The notes beneath the pieces are model-generated. The model did not search any database and was not told the origin of the DNA. It worked only from the letters and a program-made list of their open reading frames with translations. Below are positions 1 to 9,407 of a DNA stretch of 64,000 nucleotides, in pieces. Source of the DNA: JALYNX01 sp963724825 (lineage in GTDB: Bacteria > Actinomycetota > Acidimicrobiia > Spongiisociales > ZC4RG35); contig CAVRWT010000002.1 in NCBI GenBank assembly GCA_963724825.1, positions 62,001 to 126,000 of the forward strand, in the 5' to 3' direction. How positions within the stretch are numbered: position 1 is the stretch's first letter; each line of letters starts with the position of its first letter. A program made the position numbers and the translations under genes.

Positions 1-225
1 CTTGGCCAGGGCGGCTCGGAGACGTTCGATGAATTCGGGGGGAACCTCTTCGGCGAGCCGTTCGCGGACCACGACCTTGAGCCGGATCTCGAACTCGAAG
101 ATGTCGAGGCACCCGGAGCAGTCGTCGAGGTGTGCACGGATCCGGTCGGAGTCCGCCGCTCCCATTTCCCTGTCGAGATATTGATAGAGGTTGGTCAGGG
201 CCTCGTCGCAGTTACGGCCGCTCAT
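1..225 (-). CDS. rsrA: anti-sigma factor RsrA-like (partial, runs off the left edge)
   Basis: About 75 residues of a zinc-binding anti-sigma factor are visible; the C-terminus lies outside the window. The ZAS motif is clear: Cys6, then His32, Cys36 and Cys39 (HLDDCSGC), with the same spacing as Streptomyces RsrA. In that family the zinc site holds SigR inactive and forms a disulfide on thiol oxidation, releasing the sigma factor. The ATG at 225 overlaps the stop of the sigma gene (ATGA), so the two are translationally coupled. The cytoplasmic redox-sensing role is inferred from family and context. Confidence 0.88.
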   Translation of the reverse strand, partial: MSGRNCDEALTNLYQYLDREMGAADSDRIRAHLDDCSGCLDIFEFEIRLKVVVRERLAEEVPPEFIERLRAALAK

Positions 226-800
226 GGTTTCTCCGCGTCTTCGGGCAGGAGCCCTCTGTTTTCCGCGAACTCCCACAACCTCCGCTGAAGCGCCTTTCTT
301 CCCCGATGCAGCCTGGACATCACGGTCCCGATCGGGATGTCGAGGATCTCGGCTATCTCCTTGTAGGAGAATCCTTCCAGATCGGCGAGCAGTACCGGGA
401 TGCGGAAGTTCTCAGGGAGCTCCTCGACCGCCTGTTTGATGTCGGATTCGACGAGCCGATCGAGCACCCGATCCTCGGTGGTGCGCGCCGCCTCGGCCGA
501 CTCCTCCGAACCGATCCGTCGGTATAGGTAGAGGTCTTCGACCGCGCCCAGGTCGACTTCATTGGGGCGCCGCGACTCCTTGCGGTAATTGTTGATGTAG
601 GTGTTGGTCAGGATCCGGTACAGCCACGCCTTGAGGTTGGTCCCCTCTTCGAATGTGTGGAAGGCGCGGTAGGCCTTGAGAAAGGTCTCCTGAACCAGGT
701 CCTCGGCATCCGACGGGTTCCGGGTCATCCGCATGGCGGCGCTGAACAGTTGTCGGGTGTACTGCAACGCCTCGCGTTCGAAGTCGGCCTGGTCCGCCAT
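222..800 (-). CDS. sigR: ECF RNA polymerase sigma factor, SigR/SigH family
   Basis: A protein of about 192 residues when started at the ATG at 800 (MADQADFEREAL); an upstream in-frame ATG at 854 would add an unconserved 18-residue leader. Region 2 (SDAEDLVQETFLKAYRAF) and region 4 (LADLEGFSYKEIAEILDIP, then TVMSRLHRGRKALQRRL) are both intact. This group controls the response to disulfide stress (thioredoxin, mycothiol recycling, proteolysis). It is co-transcribed with the overlapping rsrA-like anti-sigma gene, the standard actinobacterial arrangement. The stretch upstream of the gene carries tandem repeats (849-1115), so its promoter may lie within or beyond them. Confidence 0.92.
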   Translation of the reverse strand: MADQADFEREALQYTRQLFSAAMRMTRNPSDAEDLVQETFLKAYRAFHTFEEGTNLKAWLYRILTNTYINNYRKESRRPNEVDLGAVEDLYLYRRIGSEESAEAARTTEDRVLDRLVESDIKQAVEELPENFRIPVLLADLEGFSYKEIAEILDIPIGTVMSRLHRGRKALQRRLWEFAENRGLLPEDAEKP

Positions 801-848
801 TGCCCCGGGGACGGTACAGAACCGACCCTGCTTTTCCGTCATCGGTCC

Positions 849-1115
849 GGCCAAAGTCGGCCGAGCCAGCTTCCGGCCGACCGGCGTCTGTTTGGCCGAC
901 CCAAAAACCGACGAAGTGCGGAGGCTCGACTTGGCCCCCGGTCACACGATAGACCGCGACGAGGGAGGCATGCGGCCAAAGTCGGCCGAGCCAGTTTCCG
1001 GCCGACCGGCGTCTGTTTGGCCGATCCAAGAACCGACGAAGTGCGGATCTCGACTTGGCCCCCGGTCACACGATAAACCGCCACGACGGAGGCAAGCGGC
1101 CAAAGTCGGCCGGCA
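849..1115. repeat. tandem direct repeat, unit of 124-125 bp (two full copies plus a partial third)
   Basis: Copies begin at 849, 974 and 1098 with the sequence GGCCAAAGTCGGCC. The first two copies are nearly identical over the whole unit; the third is cut off after about 18 bp, just before the tRNA gene. Each unit starts with GGCCAAA and has TTTGGCC about 50 bp later, so each can form a long imperfect hairpin with GGCCGAC-rich internal stems. No protein-coding support was seen. It fills the whole space between sigR and tRNA-Thr. A 20-nt piece (GACCGGCGTCTGTTTGGCCG, 879-898 and 1004-1023) recurs with two changes at 61915-61934. Confidence 0.85.
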
Positions 1116-1126
1116 TATCACTGAGA

Positions 1127-1199
1127 GCCGGAGAGGGGAGTCGAACCCCTGGCCTACTCGATTACGAGTCGATTGCTCTACCACCTGAGCTACTCCGGC
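1127..1199 (-). tRNA. tRNA-Thr (anticodon CGU)
   Basis: On the minus strand the sequence folds as a 73-nt cloverleaf: acceptor GCCGGAG/CTCCGGC, D-arm GCTC-aggtggta-GAGC, anticodon loop CTCGTAA (anticodon CGT, reading ACG), T-arm AGGGG-TTCGACT-CCCCT. CCA is not encoded. The 3' end of the flanking nuclease gene overlaps the first 10 nt of the tRNA sequence on the same strand. The anticodon stem has one weak outer pair. Confidence 0.92.
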
Positions 1200-1666
1200 A
1201 AGAGCCGCAATGGTAAGGGCGAGGTATCGATTGATCCAGACAAAGGATCGTGAGGATCACCCTCCAGCTCTCGATAGCGGCCAGCGAAGCGGATTCCCTT
1301 GAGCTGACCGTTAGCAGTCGGGACCAGTCGCAGGTTGACCCGACACTGGCCGTCCCATTCTGACGCCGGGAGGTACACGCACATGTCCTCGGTGGCGTCG
1401 TAAACGGCGATCCAGTCGACGTCGGCGGCGGTGTATCGATAGTGGACCCACGCGGAATTGCTCTCCACCCGGACTGCGATGACCCGCCCGTTCGAAGTCG
1501 TGTATTTGCACTGAACCCGCTCCAGAGCGCCATCTTCCTTGCGGACCACGATCAGGTCGTAGGGCAGATCGTGTCCGAAGGGGATGGCCACGCCGTGTCC
1601 CTGTCGTTGCAGGTCGGCGAGGATGATCGCCTCCCCGACCTCCCCCTTGGCGGTGGTGATGCCCAT
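1190..1666 (-). CDS. PD-(D/E)XK endonuclease-like protein (I-Ssp6803I-type)
   Basis: A protein of 158 residues from the ATG at 1666, preceded by GGAGGGAACATC as ribosome-binding site; longer upstream starts would run into holB. The fold signature is visible: Glu12 (KGEVGE), Asp37 (PYDL), then Gln52-x-Lys54 (VQCK), which matches the PD-(D/E)XK pattern with a Q-x-K end as in the group I intron homing enzyme I-Ssp6803I and its free-standing relatives (PDDEXK_5). No intron is seen around it. The final 10 nt overlap tRNA-Thr. The DNA-cleavage role is inferred; the natural target is unknown. Confidence 0.72.
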   Translation of the reverse strand: MGITTAKGEVGEAIILADLQRQGHGVAIPFGHDLPYDLIVVRKEDGALERVQCKYTTSNGRVIAVRVESNSAWVHYRYTAADVDWIAVYDATEDMCVYLPASEWDGQCRVNLRLVPTANGQLKGIRFAGRYRELEGDPHDPLSGSIDTSPLPLRLLPE

Positions 1667-1715
1667 GATGTTCCCTCCCAATCTGGAAGGTATCGGGCGG
1701 GTGGGACGGAAAGTC

Positions 1716-2755
1716 TCAGTCCTGAGAGCCGAGACCGGTGAAGAGGGTGGCGAGGACCAGCTCCCGACGGAGACTCCCCTGGATGTCGACGACCGCGTCG
1801 AGCACATGCTCCGCCGACATCACCGCTTTCCGCGGATTGACGTCGGTGAAGGCGGCCAGAGAAAGGTCGGAATTCTTCACCGGGCCACCCATTTGCAGGG
1901 AGGCCGAGTCGGCGTACCAGGAGGCGAGGATCTCCAGACCGTTGACCAGAGAGCGACTGCTCCGACCGCCGCCGCGCACGCTGTTGGGCTTCCTTGCCCA
2001 TCTCGGCCGACACCGAGCGCTCGGCGAGCGGGCCGATCTCCTCGAGGACCTCCATCGCCAGCCGCTGACCGTCACCGGGGCGGGGCGTGACCCGTCCCGG
2101 GATCGACAACCAAAGGTCCCGGAACTGCGCCACCTCGGGACGGTTCATCAGTGCCAGCGCCAGCCCGGGGCGGCCACCGGCGACCACTGCAACACTTGTC
2201 GCCTCATCGGTTCCGAGACCGCGCTCCTCGAGGGCGGCCACCAACTCAGCCAGCGGCACCCGGCCCACGTGAACGGTCCGACAGCGAGAAGCGACTGTCG
2301 CCGGGAAGTCGTCCTCCGATTCGGCGACCAGCAGGAATACCACGGCCGCCGACGGCTCTTCCAACGTCTTGAGCAACGCATTGGCCGCCTGGTCGGTCAT
2401 CGACCCCGCCTCGGGCAAGAGGAACACGGTGCGAGGTCCCTCGACCGGTCGCAGGGCCGCACGAGTCACCACCGATCGGATTTGGTCGACCCCGAGACTG
2501 GTCGCCCCCTCCGGCTCGACTACCGACACATCGGGATGACTCTCCGCCGCGACCAGCCGACAGGAGCGACATTCGACGTCGTGGACGCCCTGGGAGGCGC
2601 AGAGCACCGCGGCCGCGAACTGCTTGGCAAGCAGAGCCCTTGCCCACCGACTCGGGGCCGACGAACAGGTATGCCTGCGCCGGCTCGGGGGCGTCCCTCC
2701 GCAGCAGCTCGATGACACGGGAGTGGCCGATGACGCCGGAGAAGGGATCAGTCAT
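1716..2755 (-). CDS. holB: DNA polymerase III delta-prime subunit (two frameshifts)
   Basis: Clamp-loader AAA+ subunit of the replicative polymerase, about 345 residues once frames are joined. The start (MTDPFSGVIGHSRVIELLRR) and a degenerate Walker A (LFVGPESVGKG) are in one frame; after about 2640-2655 the frame changes to one carrying ECRSCRL (zinc cysteines) and FLLPEAGSMTDQAANALLKT (the usual delta-prime/DnaX sensor region). A second change near 1940-1970 leads into LVNGLEILASWYADSASLQM and the stop at 1716. The start overlaps the stop of tmk (ATGA), the usual tmk-holB pair. Either sequencing indels or a pseudogene; the first is favoured because this gene is essential in bacteria. Confidence 0.82.
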
Positions 2756-3345
2756 CGCCGATCACCTTCGAGGATTCGGTCGACCAAGAACTCGACCGGT
2801 TCGTCTCCACTCAAGACGATCACCCGTTGCGGCTCTTCTCGGGCGAGGTCGGCGTAAGCCTCGTAGACCTGCTGCTGGAACTCCACACTCTCGGCCCCGA
2901 TCCGATCCGGGCGCTTCTGACGACCCAGTGCGGTGCTCGGATCGACCTCGAGGACAAAGACATGGTCGGGCTCGATTCCCTCCAGACCGATTTCGTTGAT
3001 CTGACGAACCCGGTCCTCACCCAATCCCCGTGCCCGACCCTGATAGGCGATCGAGGAGTAGTAGCTCCGGTCGCTGATCACCCAAGCTCCCTCCTCCAAC
3101 GCCGGGAGGATCACATCTCGCGCCAGCTGCGCTCGTTGTGCCGCGAAGAGAAAGACTTCGGCCCACCGATCGACGTGATCCGAGTCGAGGACGATGTCCC
3201 GCACTCGCTCGCCGAGGTCGGTGCCGCCCGGCTCACGTACCAGCACCACGTGGTGTCCCCGGCCTTCGAGACGGTCGACGAGGGCGGAAGCAACGGTGGT
3301 CTTCCCCGAGCCGTCGCCACCTTCAAGCGCCAGATAGCGCCTCAC
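2752..3345 (-). CDS. tmk: thymidylate kinase
   Basis: An intact protein of 197 residues, typical for the family, that phosphorylates dTMP to dTDP in the cytoplasm. The P-loop is EGGDGSGKTT (residues 8-17), followed by the REPGGT segment near residue 38 and DRSYYSSIAYQG near residue 92 (the DR(Y/H) motif and dTMP pocket). The lid segment RGLGEDR is present. It lies directly upstream of holB with a 4-nt overlap, so dTTP supply and clamp-loader subunit are co-expressed. It diverges from topA across about 100 bp. Confidence 0.96.
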   Translation of the reverse strand: MRRYLALEGGDGSGKTTVASALVDRLEGRGHHVVLVREPGGTDLGERVRDIVLDSDHVDRWAEVFLFAAQRAQLARDVILPALEEGAWVISDRSYYSSIAYQGRARGLGEDRVRQINEIGLEGIEPDHVFVLEVDPSTALGRQKRPDRIGAESVEFQQQVYEAYADLAREEPQRVIVLSGDEPVEFLVDRILEGDRR

Positions 3346-3446
3346 GAATCACCCTTCATCGAGCACACAACTCGCACGGTAACGGGCTGGTGTCGAAGCG
3401 CATATGTTGACATTGCCCTTCCATTTGGGGTCAACTCACCCCGCGA

Positions 3447-6009
3447 ATGCCCAAGAGTCTCGTCATCGTCGAATCTCCAACCAAGGCCCGGACCATCGCC
3501 GCCTACCTCGGCGCCGATGTCTCCGTCGAGTCTTCAATGGGTCACATTCGAGACCTTCCGCGCTCGGCCGCGGAGATCCCGGCAAAGGCCAAGGGCGAGG
3601 ATTGGGCCCGTCTCGGAGTCGATGTGGAACACGACTTCGAGCCCTTGTATGTCGTCCCCAAAGAGCGCAAAGACCGGGTCAAGAGGCTCAAAGAGCTCCT
3701 CGCCGGTGTCGACGAGCTCTATCTCGCAACTGACGAGGACCGGGAGGGCGAGTCGATCGCGTGGCACCTCACCGAGGTCCTCAAGCCAAAGGTCCCGGTG
3801 CATCGCATGGTCTTCCATGAGATCACCAAGCCGGCGATCGAAGCTGCCTTCGCCAATCCTCGAGCCCTTGACCAGCGCCTTGTCGACGCCCAGGAGGCCC
3901 GGCGCATCCTGGATCGCCTCTATGGATACGAGGTCTCACCGGTGCTGTGGAGGAAGATCCAACAGGGGCTGTCCGCCGGAAGGGTTCAGAGCGTCGCCGT
4001 TCGCATCGTGGTCGAGCGGGAGCGGGAGCGAATGGCCTTCGTCGCCGCCGGCTATTGGAGCATCGAGGGGATATTTGCCCCGGCGGAAGATCTCGAGCGC
4101 ACCTTCGACGCCACCCTGTTCCAGGTCGACGACAAGCGAGTCGCCAGCGGAAAGGACTTCGACAGCTCGGGTCGGGCCAAGGAAGGTGTCCTCACCCTCG
4201 ACCAGGAGCAGGCGACCCAGCCTGGCCGAAGCACTGCTCAATCAGCCGTTCAACGTCGAGTCAGTCGAGCAGAAGCCCTACAAGCGCTCGCCCTACCCGC
4301 CGTTTCGGACCTCGACGCTGCAACAGGAGGCGGGCCGCAAGCTCCGTTTTTCGTCGTCGCGCACCATGTCCGTAGCGCAACGTCTCTACGAGAACGGGTA
4401 CATCACCTATATGCGGACCGACTCGACCGCCCTCGCCGAGTCGGCGGTGGCCTCGGCACGGGCCCAAATCGCCAAGCTCTACGGCGACGAGTACCTGTCG
4501 CCAAAGCCAAGGGTCTACTCGTCGCAGGTGAAGGGGGCTCAGGAGGCACATGAGGCGATCCGACCGGCCGGCGAGGTGTTCCGCACCCCCGAGCAGGTGG
4601 GCGCCGAGGTGGGGCCGGACGAGGCCCGGCTCTACGACCTGATCTGGAAGCGAACCCTCGCCTCGCAAATGGCCGATGCGGTGGGATTCACGGTTTCGGC
4701 GAAACTGGCCGCGACCAGCGCCGAGGGGGTCAAGGCAACCTTCAGCACCAGTGGGCGGACCATCACATTCCCCGGTTTCCTGCGGGCATACGTGCAGGGA
4801 GCCGACGATCCCGAGTCCGATCTCGACGATCGCGAGGAGATCCTCCCGCCTCTGACCGAAGGAGAAGCCCTGGCCGCGCAGCGCCTCGAGCCGACCGGGC
4901 ACGAAACCAGGCCGCCCGCTCGCTACACCGAGGCCTCGCTCATCCAGAGGCTCGAAGAGCTGGGAGTGGGCAGGCCGTCCACCTACGCCTCGATCATGTC
5001 GACCATCCAGGACCGGGGCTACGTCTGGAAGCGGGGAACCGCCCTCGTCCCGACCTTCACCGCCTTCGGTGTGGTGTCGCTTCTCGAGCGCCACTTCCCC
5101 AACCTCGTCGACTACGCATTCACCGCGGAGATGGAGAACGACCTCGACCGAATTGCGACCGGTGAGGAAGAGACCGTGCCCTGGCTCACCGCCTTCTACT
5201 TCGGGAGCGACGGGCTCAAGGAACGGGTGGCTACACGCCTCGACGAAATCGACCCCCGGGCCATCGGCTCGATCCCGATCGGCGAAGACGGAACAGGGCA
5301 GGCTGTCATCGCGCGCATCGGCCGTTACGGGCCCTATGTGGAGCGGGGCGAGGAGCGGGCCTCGATTCCAGAGGACGTCGCACCGGACGAGCTCACCGTG
5401 AGCCGCGCCCTCGAGCTCTTGGAGACCCAGAACGCCGGGGACAAGATCTTCGGGACCGACCCCTCCACCGGGCTGACCGTCTACGGGCGGACCGGCCGCT
5501 TCGGTCCCTATGTCCAACTGGGTGAGGTCGAAGAGGGCAGCAAGGAAAAGCCGAAGCGGGCCTCGCTCCTCAAGGCGATGTCACTGGACGAGCTTTCCCT
5601 TGACGACGCCCTCCGTCTTCTCTCGCTGCCCCGCACGGTGGGTAGCGACGAGGCCGGCGTGGAGATCGTGGCCCTCAACGGCCGGTACGGCCCCTACATC
5701 CAACGGGGCGCCGATCGCCGGAGTCTGGAGGCAGAGGAACAACTCTTCACTCTGACCGTCGATGAAGCGCTCAAGCTCCTTGCCGAGCCGCCCCGGCGAC
5801 GCGGCCAGCGCAATACGGGCCCTCTAAAGGAGCTCGGCGCCGACCCGGTCAGCGGGAAGCCGGTATCCGTCCGCTCGGGCCGTTTCGGCCCGTACGTCAC
5901 CGATGGCGAGGTGAACGCCTCGCTGCGCCAGGGGGACTCGCCCGAGAGCATGACCTTGGAGCGAGCAGCCGAGTTGCTTGCAGGCCGTCGCGAGCGCATC
6001 GGCGGCTGA
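3447..6009 (+). CDS. topA: DNA topoisomerase I (one frameshift)
   Basis: Type IA topoisomerase that relaxes negative supercoils, about 853 residues when joined. The N-terminal Toprim domain starts at once (SLVIVESPTKARTIAAYLG) and has the DEDREGE metal site near residue 92. The active-site tyrosine lies in ITYMRTDS near residue 320. After the core come four short C-terminal repeats of the GRYGPYV/GRFGPYV kind, the actinobacterial type without zinc fingers. The frame changes at about 4210-4216 in GCGACCCAGCC: removing one C restores ATSLAEALLNQPF, so a one-base insertion in a C run is the simplest explanation. The start ATG at 3447 gives the exact conserved N-terminus. Confidence 0.9.
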
Positions 6010-6091
6010 CCAGGCTGACCGGCGATAGGCCTGGGGACCCTCAACTTCCCCGGCCAGGGGGCCGATCTTCTAGATACAGGAGACAACCCCC

Positions 6092-7780
6092 ATCGCAATC
6101 CAATCCCCGACCCGATCGACTTGGGCAGCTGCGACACGAGCGGCCTCGATTGTCGTTGCCGTAGTTGCCTTTGCGTTTGGCTTTGCACTGGTTGCCGGCA
6201 AGCCGTTCCAGGACGTCAACACCGCACAGGTCCTCTATGCGACTGCGGCGGTCGCATCGGGTCTGGTCCTGGTCGCTGCTGCGGTCACTTCGAACGGCCG
6301 TTCCCGGATCGCTTGGAGCCTGATCGGCTCGGGTGTCCTCTTCTGGGGAATCGGCGAAGCAGTGTGGATGATCCAGAAGCGGGCCGGGGAGATCCCCTAT
6401 CCCGGCGTCGCCGACTTCTTCTACGTCGCCGGCTACCCGTTGATATTTGCCGGCGTGATCGTCCTCCCCTATCTCCGGCCGGGTCGCTTCGAGCGAATCC
6501 GGCTGGCCATCGATGCCACCGCCGGGACCCTGTCCCTCGCCGTGGTGATGTGGGTCGCCTATCTCCACGACGTCGTGGGGCTGGGGATCGACCCGATCGA
6601 GAACTTCCTCAACGTGGGCTACCCGCTGGGCGACGTCCTCTTGATGACGGCGTTGATGGTTCTCGCTATGCGCAGGTCGGAGCAGCGGCTCGACCTCCGA
6701 ATCCTGCTGCTGGCAGGCGGCGTTGCGCTGACCGCGGTGGCAGATGTCGCTTTCTCACTCCAGACTGCCTCGGGCACCTACGTCGAGTGGGGCTGGATCG
6801 ATGGGTTGTACCTGTTCAGCTACGGGTTCCTCGCCCTTTCGGCGTGGTTCGTCACCAGACCTGCACCCTCGCAAGAGACCAGCTATCGCTCGTTGAACAC
6901 CTGGCAGTTGATCGCCCCCTACACGGCGGTGGCGACTCTGTTCCTGGTGCGGCTGTTCACAAGTTCCGGCAGCGACCTCCTGCTCAACATCGCAACCACC
7001 GCAGTGGCGATCCTGGTCGTCGTCCGCCAGAACCTGGCAGTTCGGGAGAAGAAGGAGCTCTTGGAACGCCAACGTGACGATCTCGTCGCTTCGGTTTCAC
7101 ATGAGTTGCGGACTCCGCTCACCGGGATTCAGGGATATGCCGAGATCCTGTCGGACTCATGGGAGATGCTGTCCAACGACGAGCGCGCCGAGATGCTGGA
7201 CACGATCAACACCCAGGCCAACCATCTCGGCCACATCGTCACCGATCTGATCGATGTTGCCCGAGACAGGTTGCAGAACGTCAAGCTGAACCGCGTCGAC
7301 TACAGCGCCGCCGACATCGTCCGGGAAGCGGTCGCCGCCAGCGGCGCCGGTCGCGATATCCGCATCGCTGCCGAGGCCGAGGCTCGAGTCTGGGCCGAAC
7401 CGGACCGGGTCCGCCAGGTGCTCGTGAATCTCATCACAAACGCCATCCGATACGGTCACTCCGAGATCCTGGTCACGGCCGCTCGCACCGGAGGAATGGT
7501 GACGTTCGCGGTCCATGACGACGGGGAGGGTGTCCCCGCCAAGTACCAGGCCGACATCTGGGAACGGTTCGAACGTGGATTCCACAAGTTCAACACGAGC
7601 GAGCCCGGCTCGGGGATCGGGTTGTCGGTGGCGAAGGGCCTGGTCACCGCTCATGGCGGGACCATTGGCTACCGAACTTCGGAGCTTCTCGGGGGAGCGT
7701 GCTTCGAATTCACGATCCCAACCGCCGATGACCATGAGCCCATAGCGGTGTTTGGCGGTCGGGTGGAGCGAGTTGGCTGA
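6092..7780 (+). CDS. membrane sensor histidine kinase (non-canonical start)
   Basis: The N-terminal half is a multi-pass membrane region (about eight to nine hydrophobic segments, including VADFFYVAGYPLIFAGVIVL, typical of actinobacterial sensor proteins). It is followed by a HisKA domain with H-box SHELRTPLTGIQGYAE near residue 335 and an HATPase_c domain (N-box NLITNAIRYG, G-boxes DDGEGV and GSGIGLS). The first ordinary start in this frame is a GTG at 6362, but clear membrane-protein coding continues 270 nt upstream to a stop at 6071. An AGGAG at 6078-6082 sits 9 nt before ATC at 6092, so the start is either a rare ATC or a miscalled ATG. No response regulator lies next to it; the signal is unknown. 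Confidence 0.82.
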   Translation: MAIQSPTRSTWAAATRAASIVVAVVAFAFGFALVAGKPFQDVNTAQVLYATAAVASGLVLVAAAVTSNGRSRIAWSLIGSGVLFWGIGEAVWMIQKRAGEIPYPGVADFFYVAGYPLIFAGVIVLPYLRPGRFERIRLAIDATAGTLSLAVVMWVAYLHDVVGLGIDPIENFLNVGYPLGDVLLMTALMVLAMRRSEQRLDLRILLLAGGVALTAVADVAFSLQTASGTYVEWGWIDGLYLFSYGFLALSAWFVTRPAPSQETSYRSLNTWQLIAPYTAVATLFLVRLFTSSGSDLLLNIATTAVAILVVVRQNLAVREKKELLERQRDDLVASVSHELRTPLTGIQGYAEILSDSWEMLSNDERAEMLDTINTQANHLGHIVTDLIDVARDRLQNVKLNRVDYSAADIVREAVAASGAGRDIRIAAEAEARVWAEPDRVRQVLVNLITNAIRYGHSEILVTAARTGGMVTFAVHDDGEGVPAKYQADIWERFERGFHKFNTSEPGSGIGLSVAKGLVTAHGGTIGYRTSELLGGACFEFTIPTADDHEPIAVFGGRVERVG

Positions 7781-7795
7781 AACGAGCTTGGCTGG

Positions 7796-7990
7796 CTATT
7801 TCTGGAAATAGCTGGCCAACATCCCGAGCCCGACGCCGATGACGGCGCCAATCCAGATCCCGGTCGACATTTGATCGATCGCCACACCCACTGCGGCGCC
7901 GATCCCGACGCCGAGCACCGCGCCGACACCGACCAACGATCCCCGGCGACCTGGCTTCTCGCGATCCTCACCCTTCTCCGGCTCGGTCAT
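7796..7990 (-). CDS. small glycine-rich membrane protein
   Basis: A protein of 64 residues with a good ribosome-binding site (AGGAGGAATC before the ATG at 7990). A charged N-terminus of about 20 residues is followed by two hydrophobic, glycine-rich helices (LVGVGAVLGVGIGAAVGVAI and IWIGAVIGVGLGMLASYF), resembling glycine-zipper membrane proteins. It lies 8 nt downstream of phoH on the same strand and is probably co-transcribed with it. No specific function can be assigned. Confidence 0.7.
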   Translation of the reverse strand: MTEPEKGEDREKPGRRGSLVGVGAVLGVGIGAAVGVAIDQMSTGIWIGAVIGVGLGMLASYFQK

Positions 7991-7998
7991 GATTCCTC

Positions 7999-9342
7999 CT
8001 AGAGGATGTTGGCTGCCATCTCTGCCAGGGGTGAGCGTACGGACCGCTCCAGGGTGATGTGCCCGAACAGCGGCGAGCCTTTGAACTTTTCGATCAAGGC
8101 TGCCATCCCGCCAAAAGGCGAGATGTAGGGATTGTCGACCTGGGATAGGTCCCCGCAGAACACAACCTTGGAGTCCCGTGACATCCGGGTCAGGATCACC
8201 TTGAGGGTCGGCAATTCGAGGTTCTGGGCCTCGTCGATGATCACGAACTCCCCGGTGATCGAGCGCCCCCGCAGATAGGTGACGGCTGCCATCTCGAGCT
8301 CGCCACGGTCCACCAACTCGTCGATGGCGTGCCTGGCCCCGTCGACGCCTGCGTCTGAGAAAAGGGCGTAGAGGTTGTCGTGAACCGCGGCCATCCATGG
8401 GGCGAGCTTCTCGTTGAGATCACCGGGCAGGAAGCCAACTTCCTGTCGCCCAACCGCGACCAATGGCCGGTACACCGAAACCCGGCGGTACCTGCCCTGT
8501 TCGACTACCTGCTCCAAGGCGGCCGCCAGAGCGAGGAACGTCTTGCCGGTGCCCGCCATCCCCATCACCGAGACGGCGGGGATGTCCGGATCCAGCAGTT
8601 GGTGCAAGGCCACGGTCTGGCGGACGTTCTTCGGCTCGACGCCGAACGCTCGGACATGGGTCGGCACTCGCTCGACGATCACCACCGGGTCGGACTCGAT
8701 GACCCGAGCCAGCGCCGAATGCGAGGTGCCGGCCTTGAGAACGATGAATTGATTGACCTCGGCCTCCACCCCCTGCAAGTCGATCTTCCCCTCATCGAAG
8801 AGGCGGTCGATGACCTCACCTTCGGTGAAGTGCTCGATCAGCCCTGATTGCAGTTGCTCCACGGGGACGGTGTCGGCCCGGTAGTCCTGGACTGCCACAC
8901 CGAGTTGCGCCCCTTTGATCCGCAATGCCGCGTCCTTGGTCACCAGCACCGCCGCCGTCTTCTCGACCAGGTTGAGGCAGGTGGCCAGGATCCGGTGATC
9001 GGGTGTCTGGGGATCGAGAGCTGCCGGCAGGCGCTCCGAGGTGATCCCGTTGAGCTCGATTCGAAGCGTCCCGCCACCGGGGAGGGGCACCGGTTCTCGC
9101 ATCCCACCCTGTCGGGAGGCGCCGAGCTCCTCGATGAGCCTGATCGCGGCTCGAGCATTGGCGCCGACCTCATCCATCCGGGTCTTCTTCCGATCCAGCT
9201 CTTCGATGACGACCAGGGGCAGGACCACATCGTGTTCATCGAAGCGGAGGGGGGATTGGGGGTCGGCGAGCAGGACGCAGGTGTCGAGGACAAAGGTGTC
9301 GGCCACCTCGATGATCTCCTTCAGGGTCGTCGCCAGGGGCAT
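7999..9342 (-). CDS. phoH2: PhoH-like ATPase with N-terminal PIN domain
   Basis: An intact protein of 447 residues with the PhoH2 architecture. The PIN ribonuclease domain fills the first 150 residues (acidic residues in VLDTCVLLADP and in TPDHRILATC, TKDAALRIKG). A PhoH ATPase/helicase domain follows, with Walker A GMAGTGKT near residue 260 and Walker B VIIDEAQN near residue 365. Characterised mycobacterial PhoH2 proteins unwind and cleave RNA. No antitoxin-like small gene precedes it here; the small membrane gene follows it. The start at 9342 gives a normal-length PIN domain. Confidence 0.9.
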   Translation of the reverse strand: MPLATTLKEIIEVADTFVLDTCVLLADPQSPLRFDEHDVVLPLVVIEELDRKKTRMDEVGANARAAIRLIEELGASRQGGMREPVPLPGGGTLRIELNGITSERLPAALDPQTPDHRILATCLNLVEKTAAVLVTKDAALRIKGAQLGVAVQDYRADTVPVEQLQSGLIEHFTEGEVIDRLFDEGKIDLQGVEAEVNQFIVLKAGTSHSALARVIESDPVVIVERVPTHVRAFGVEPKNVRQTVALHQLLDPDIPAVSVMGMAGTGKTFLALAAALEQVVEQGRYRRVSVYRPLVAVGRQEVGFLPGDLNEKLAPWMAAVHDNLYALFSDAGVDGARHAIDELVDRGELEMAAVTYLRGRSITGEFVIIDEAQNLELPTLKVILTRMSRDSKVVFCGDLSQVDNPYISPFGGMAALIEKFKGSPLFGHITLERSVRSPLAEMAANIL

Positions 9343-9407
9343 AGCTTCCCGTGCGTGAGGCGTGAATTACAAGGATCGGATTCGGTCGGGGATAACGTCG
9401 CTGGGAG

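Noticed and set aside
849..1115. CRISPR array
   Set aside because: The units are 124-bp tandem copies without variable spacers, and no cas genes are present.
1127..1666. Group I intron or interrupted tRNA associated with the nuclease gene
   Set aside because: tRNA-Thr is uninterrupted and no intron core is visible.
4261..5517. 418-residue open frame on the minus strand across topA
   Set aside because: It is a GC-rich mirror of topA; the plus strand carries Toprim and C-terminal repeat motifs and the minus frame has none.
6010..6070. Terminator after topA (GGCCTGGGGA ... TTCCCCGGCCAGG)
   Set aside because: The stem is imperfect and there is no T run; not strong enough to list.
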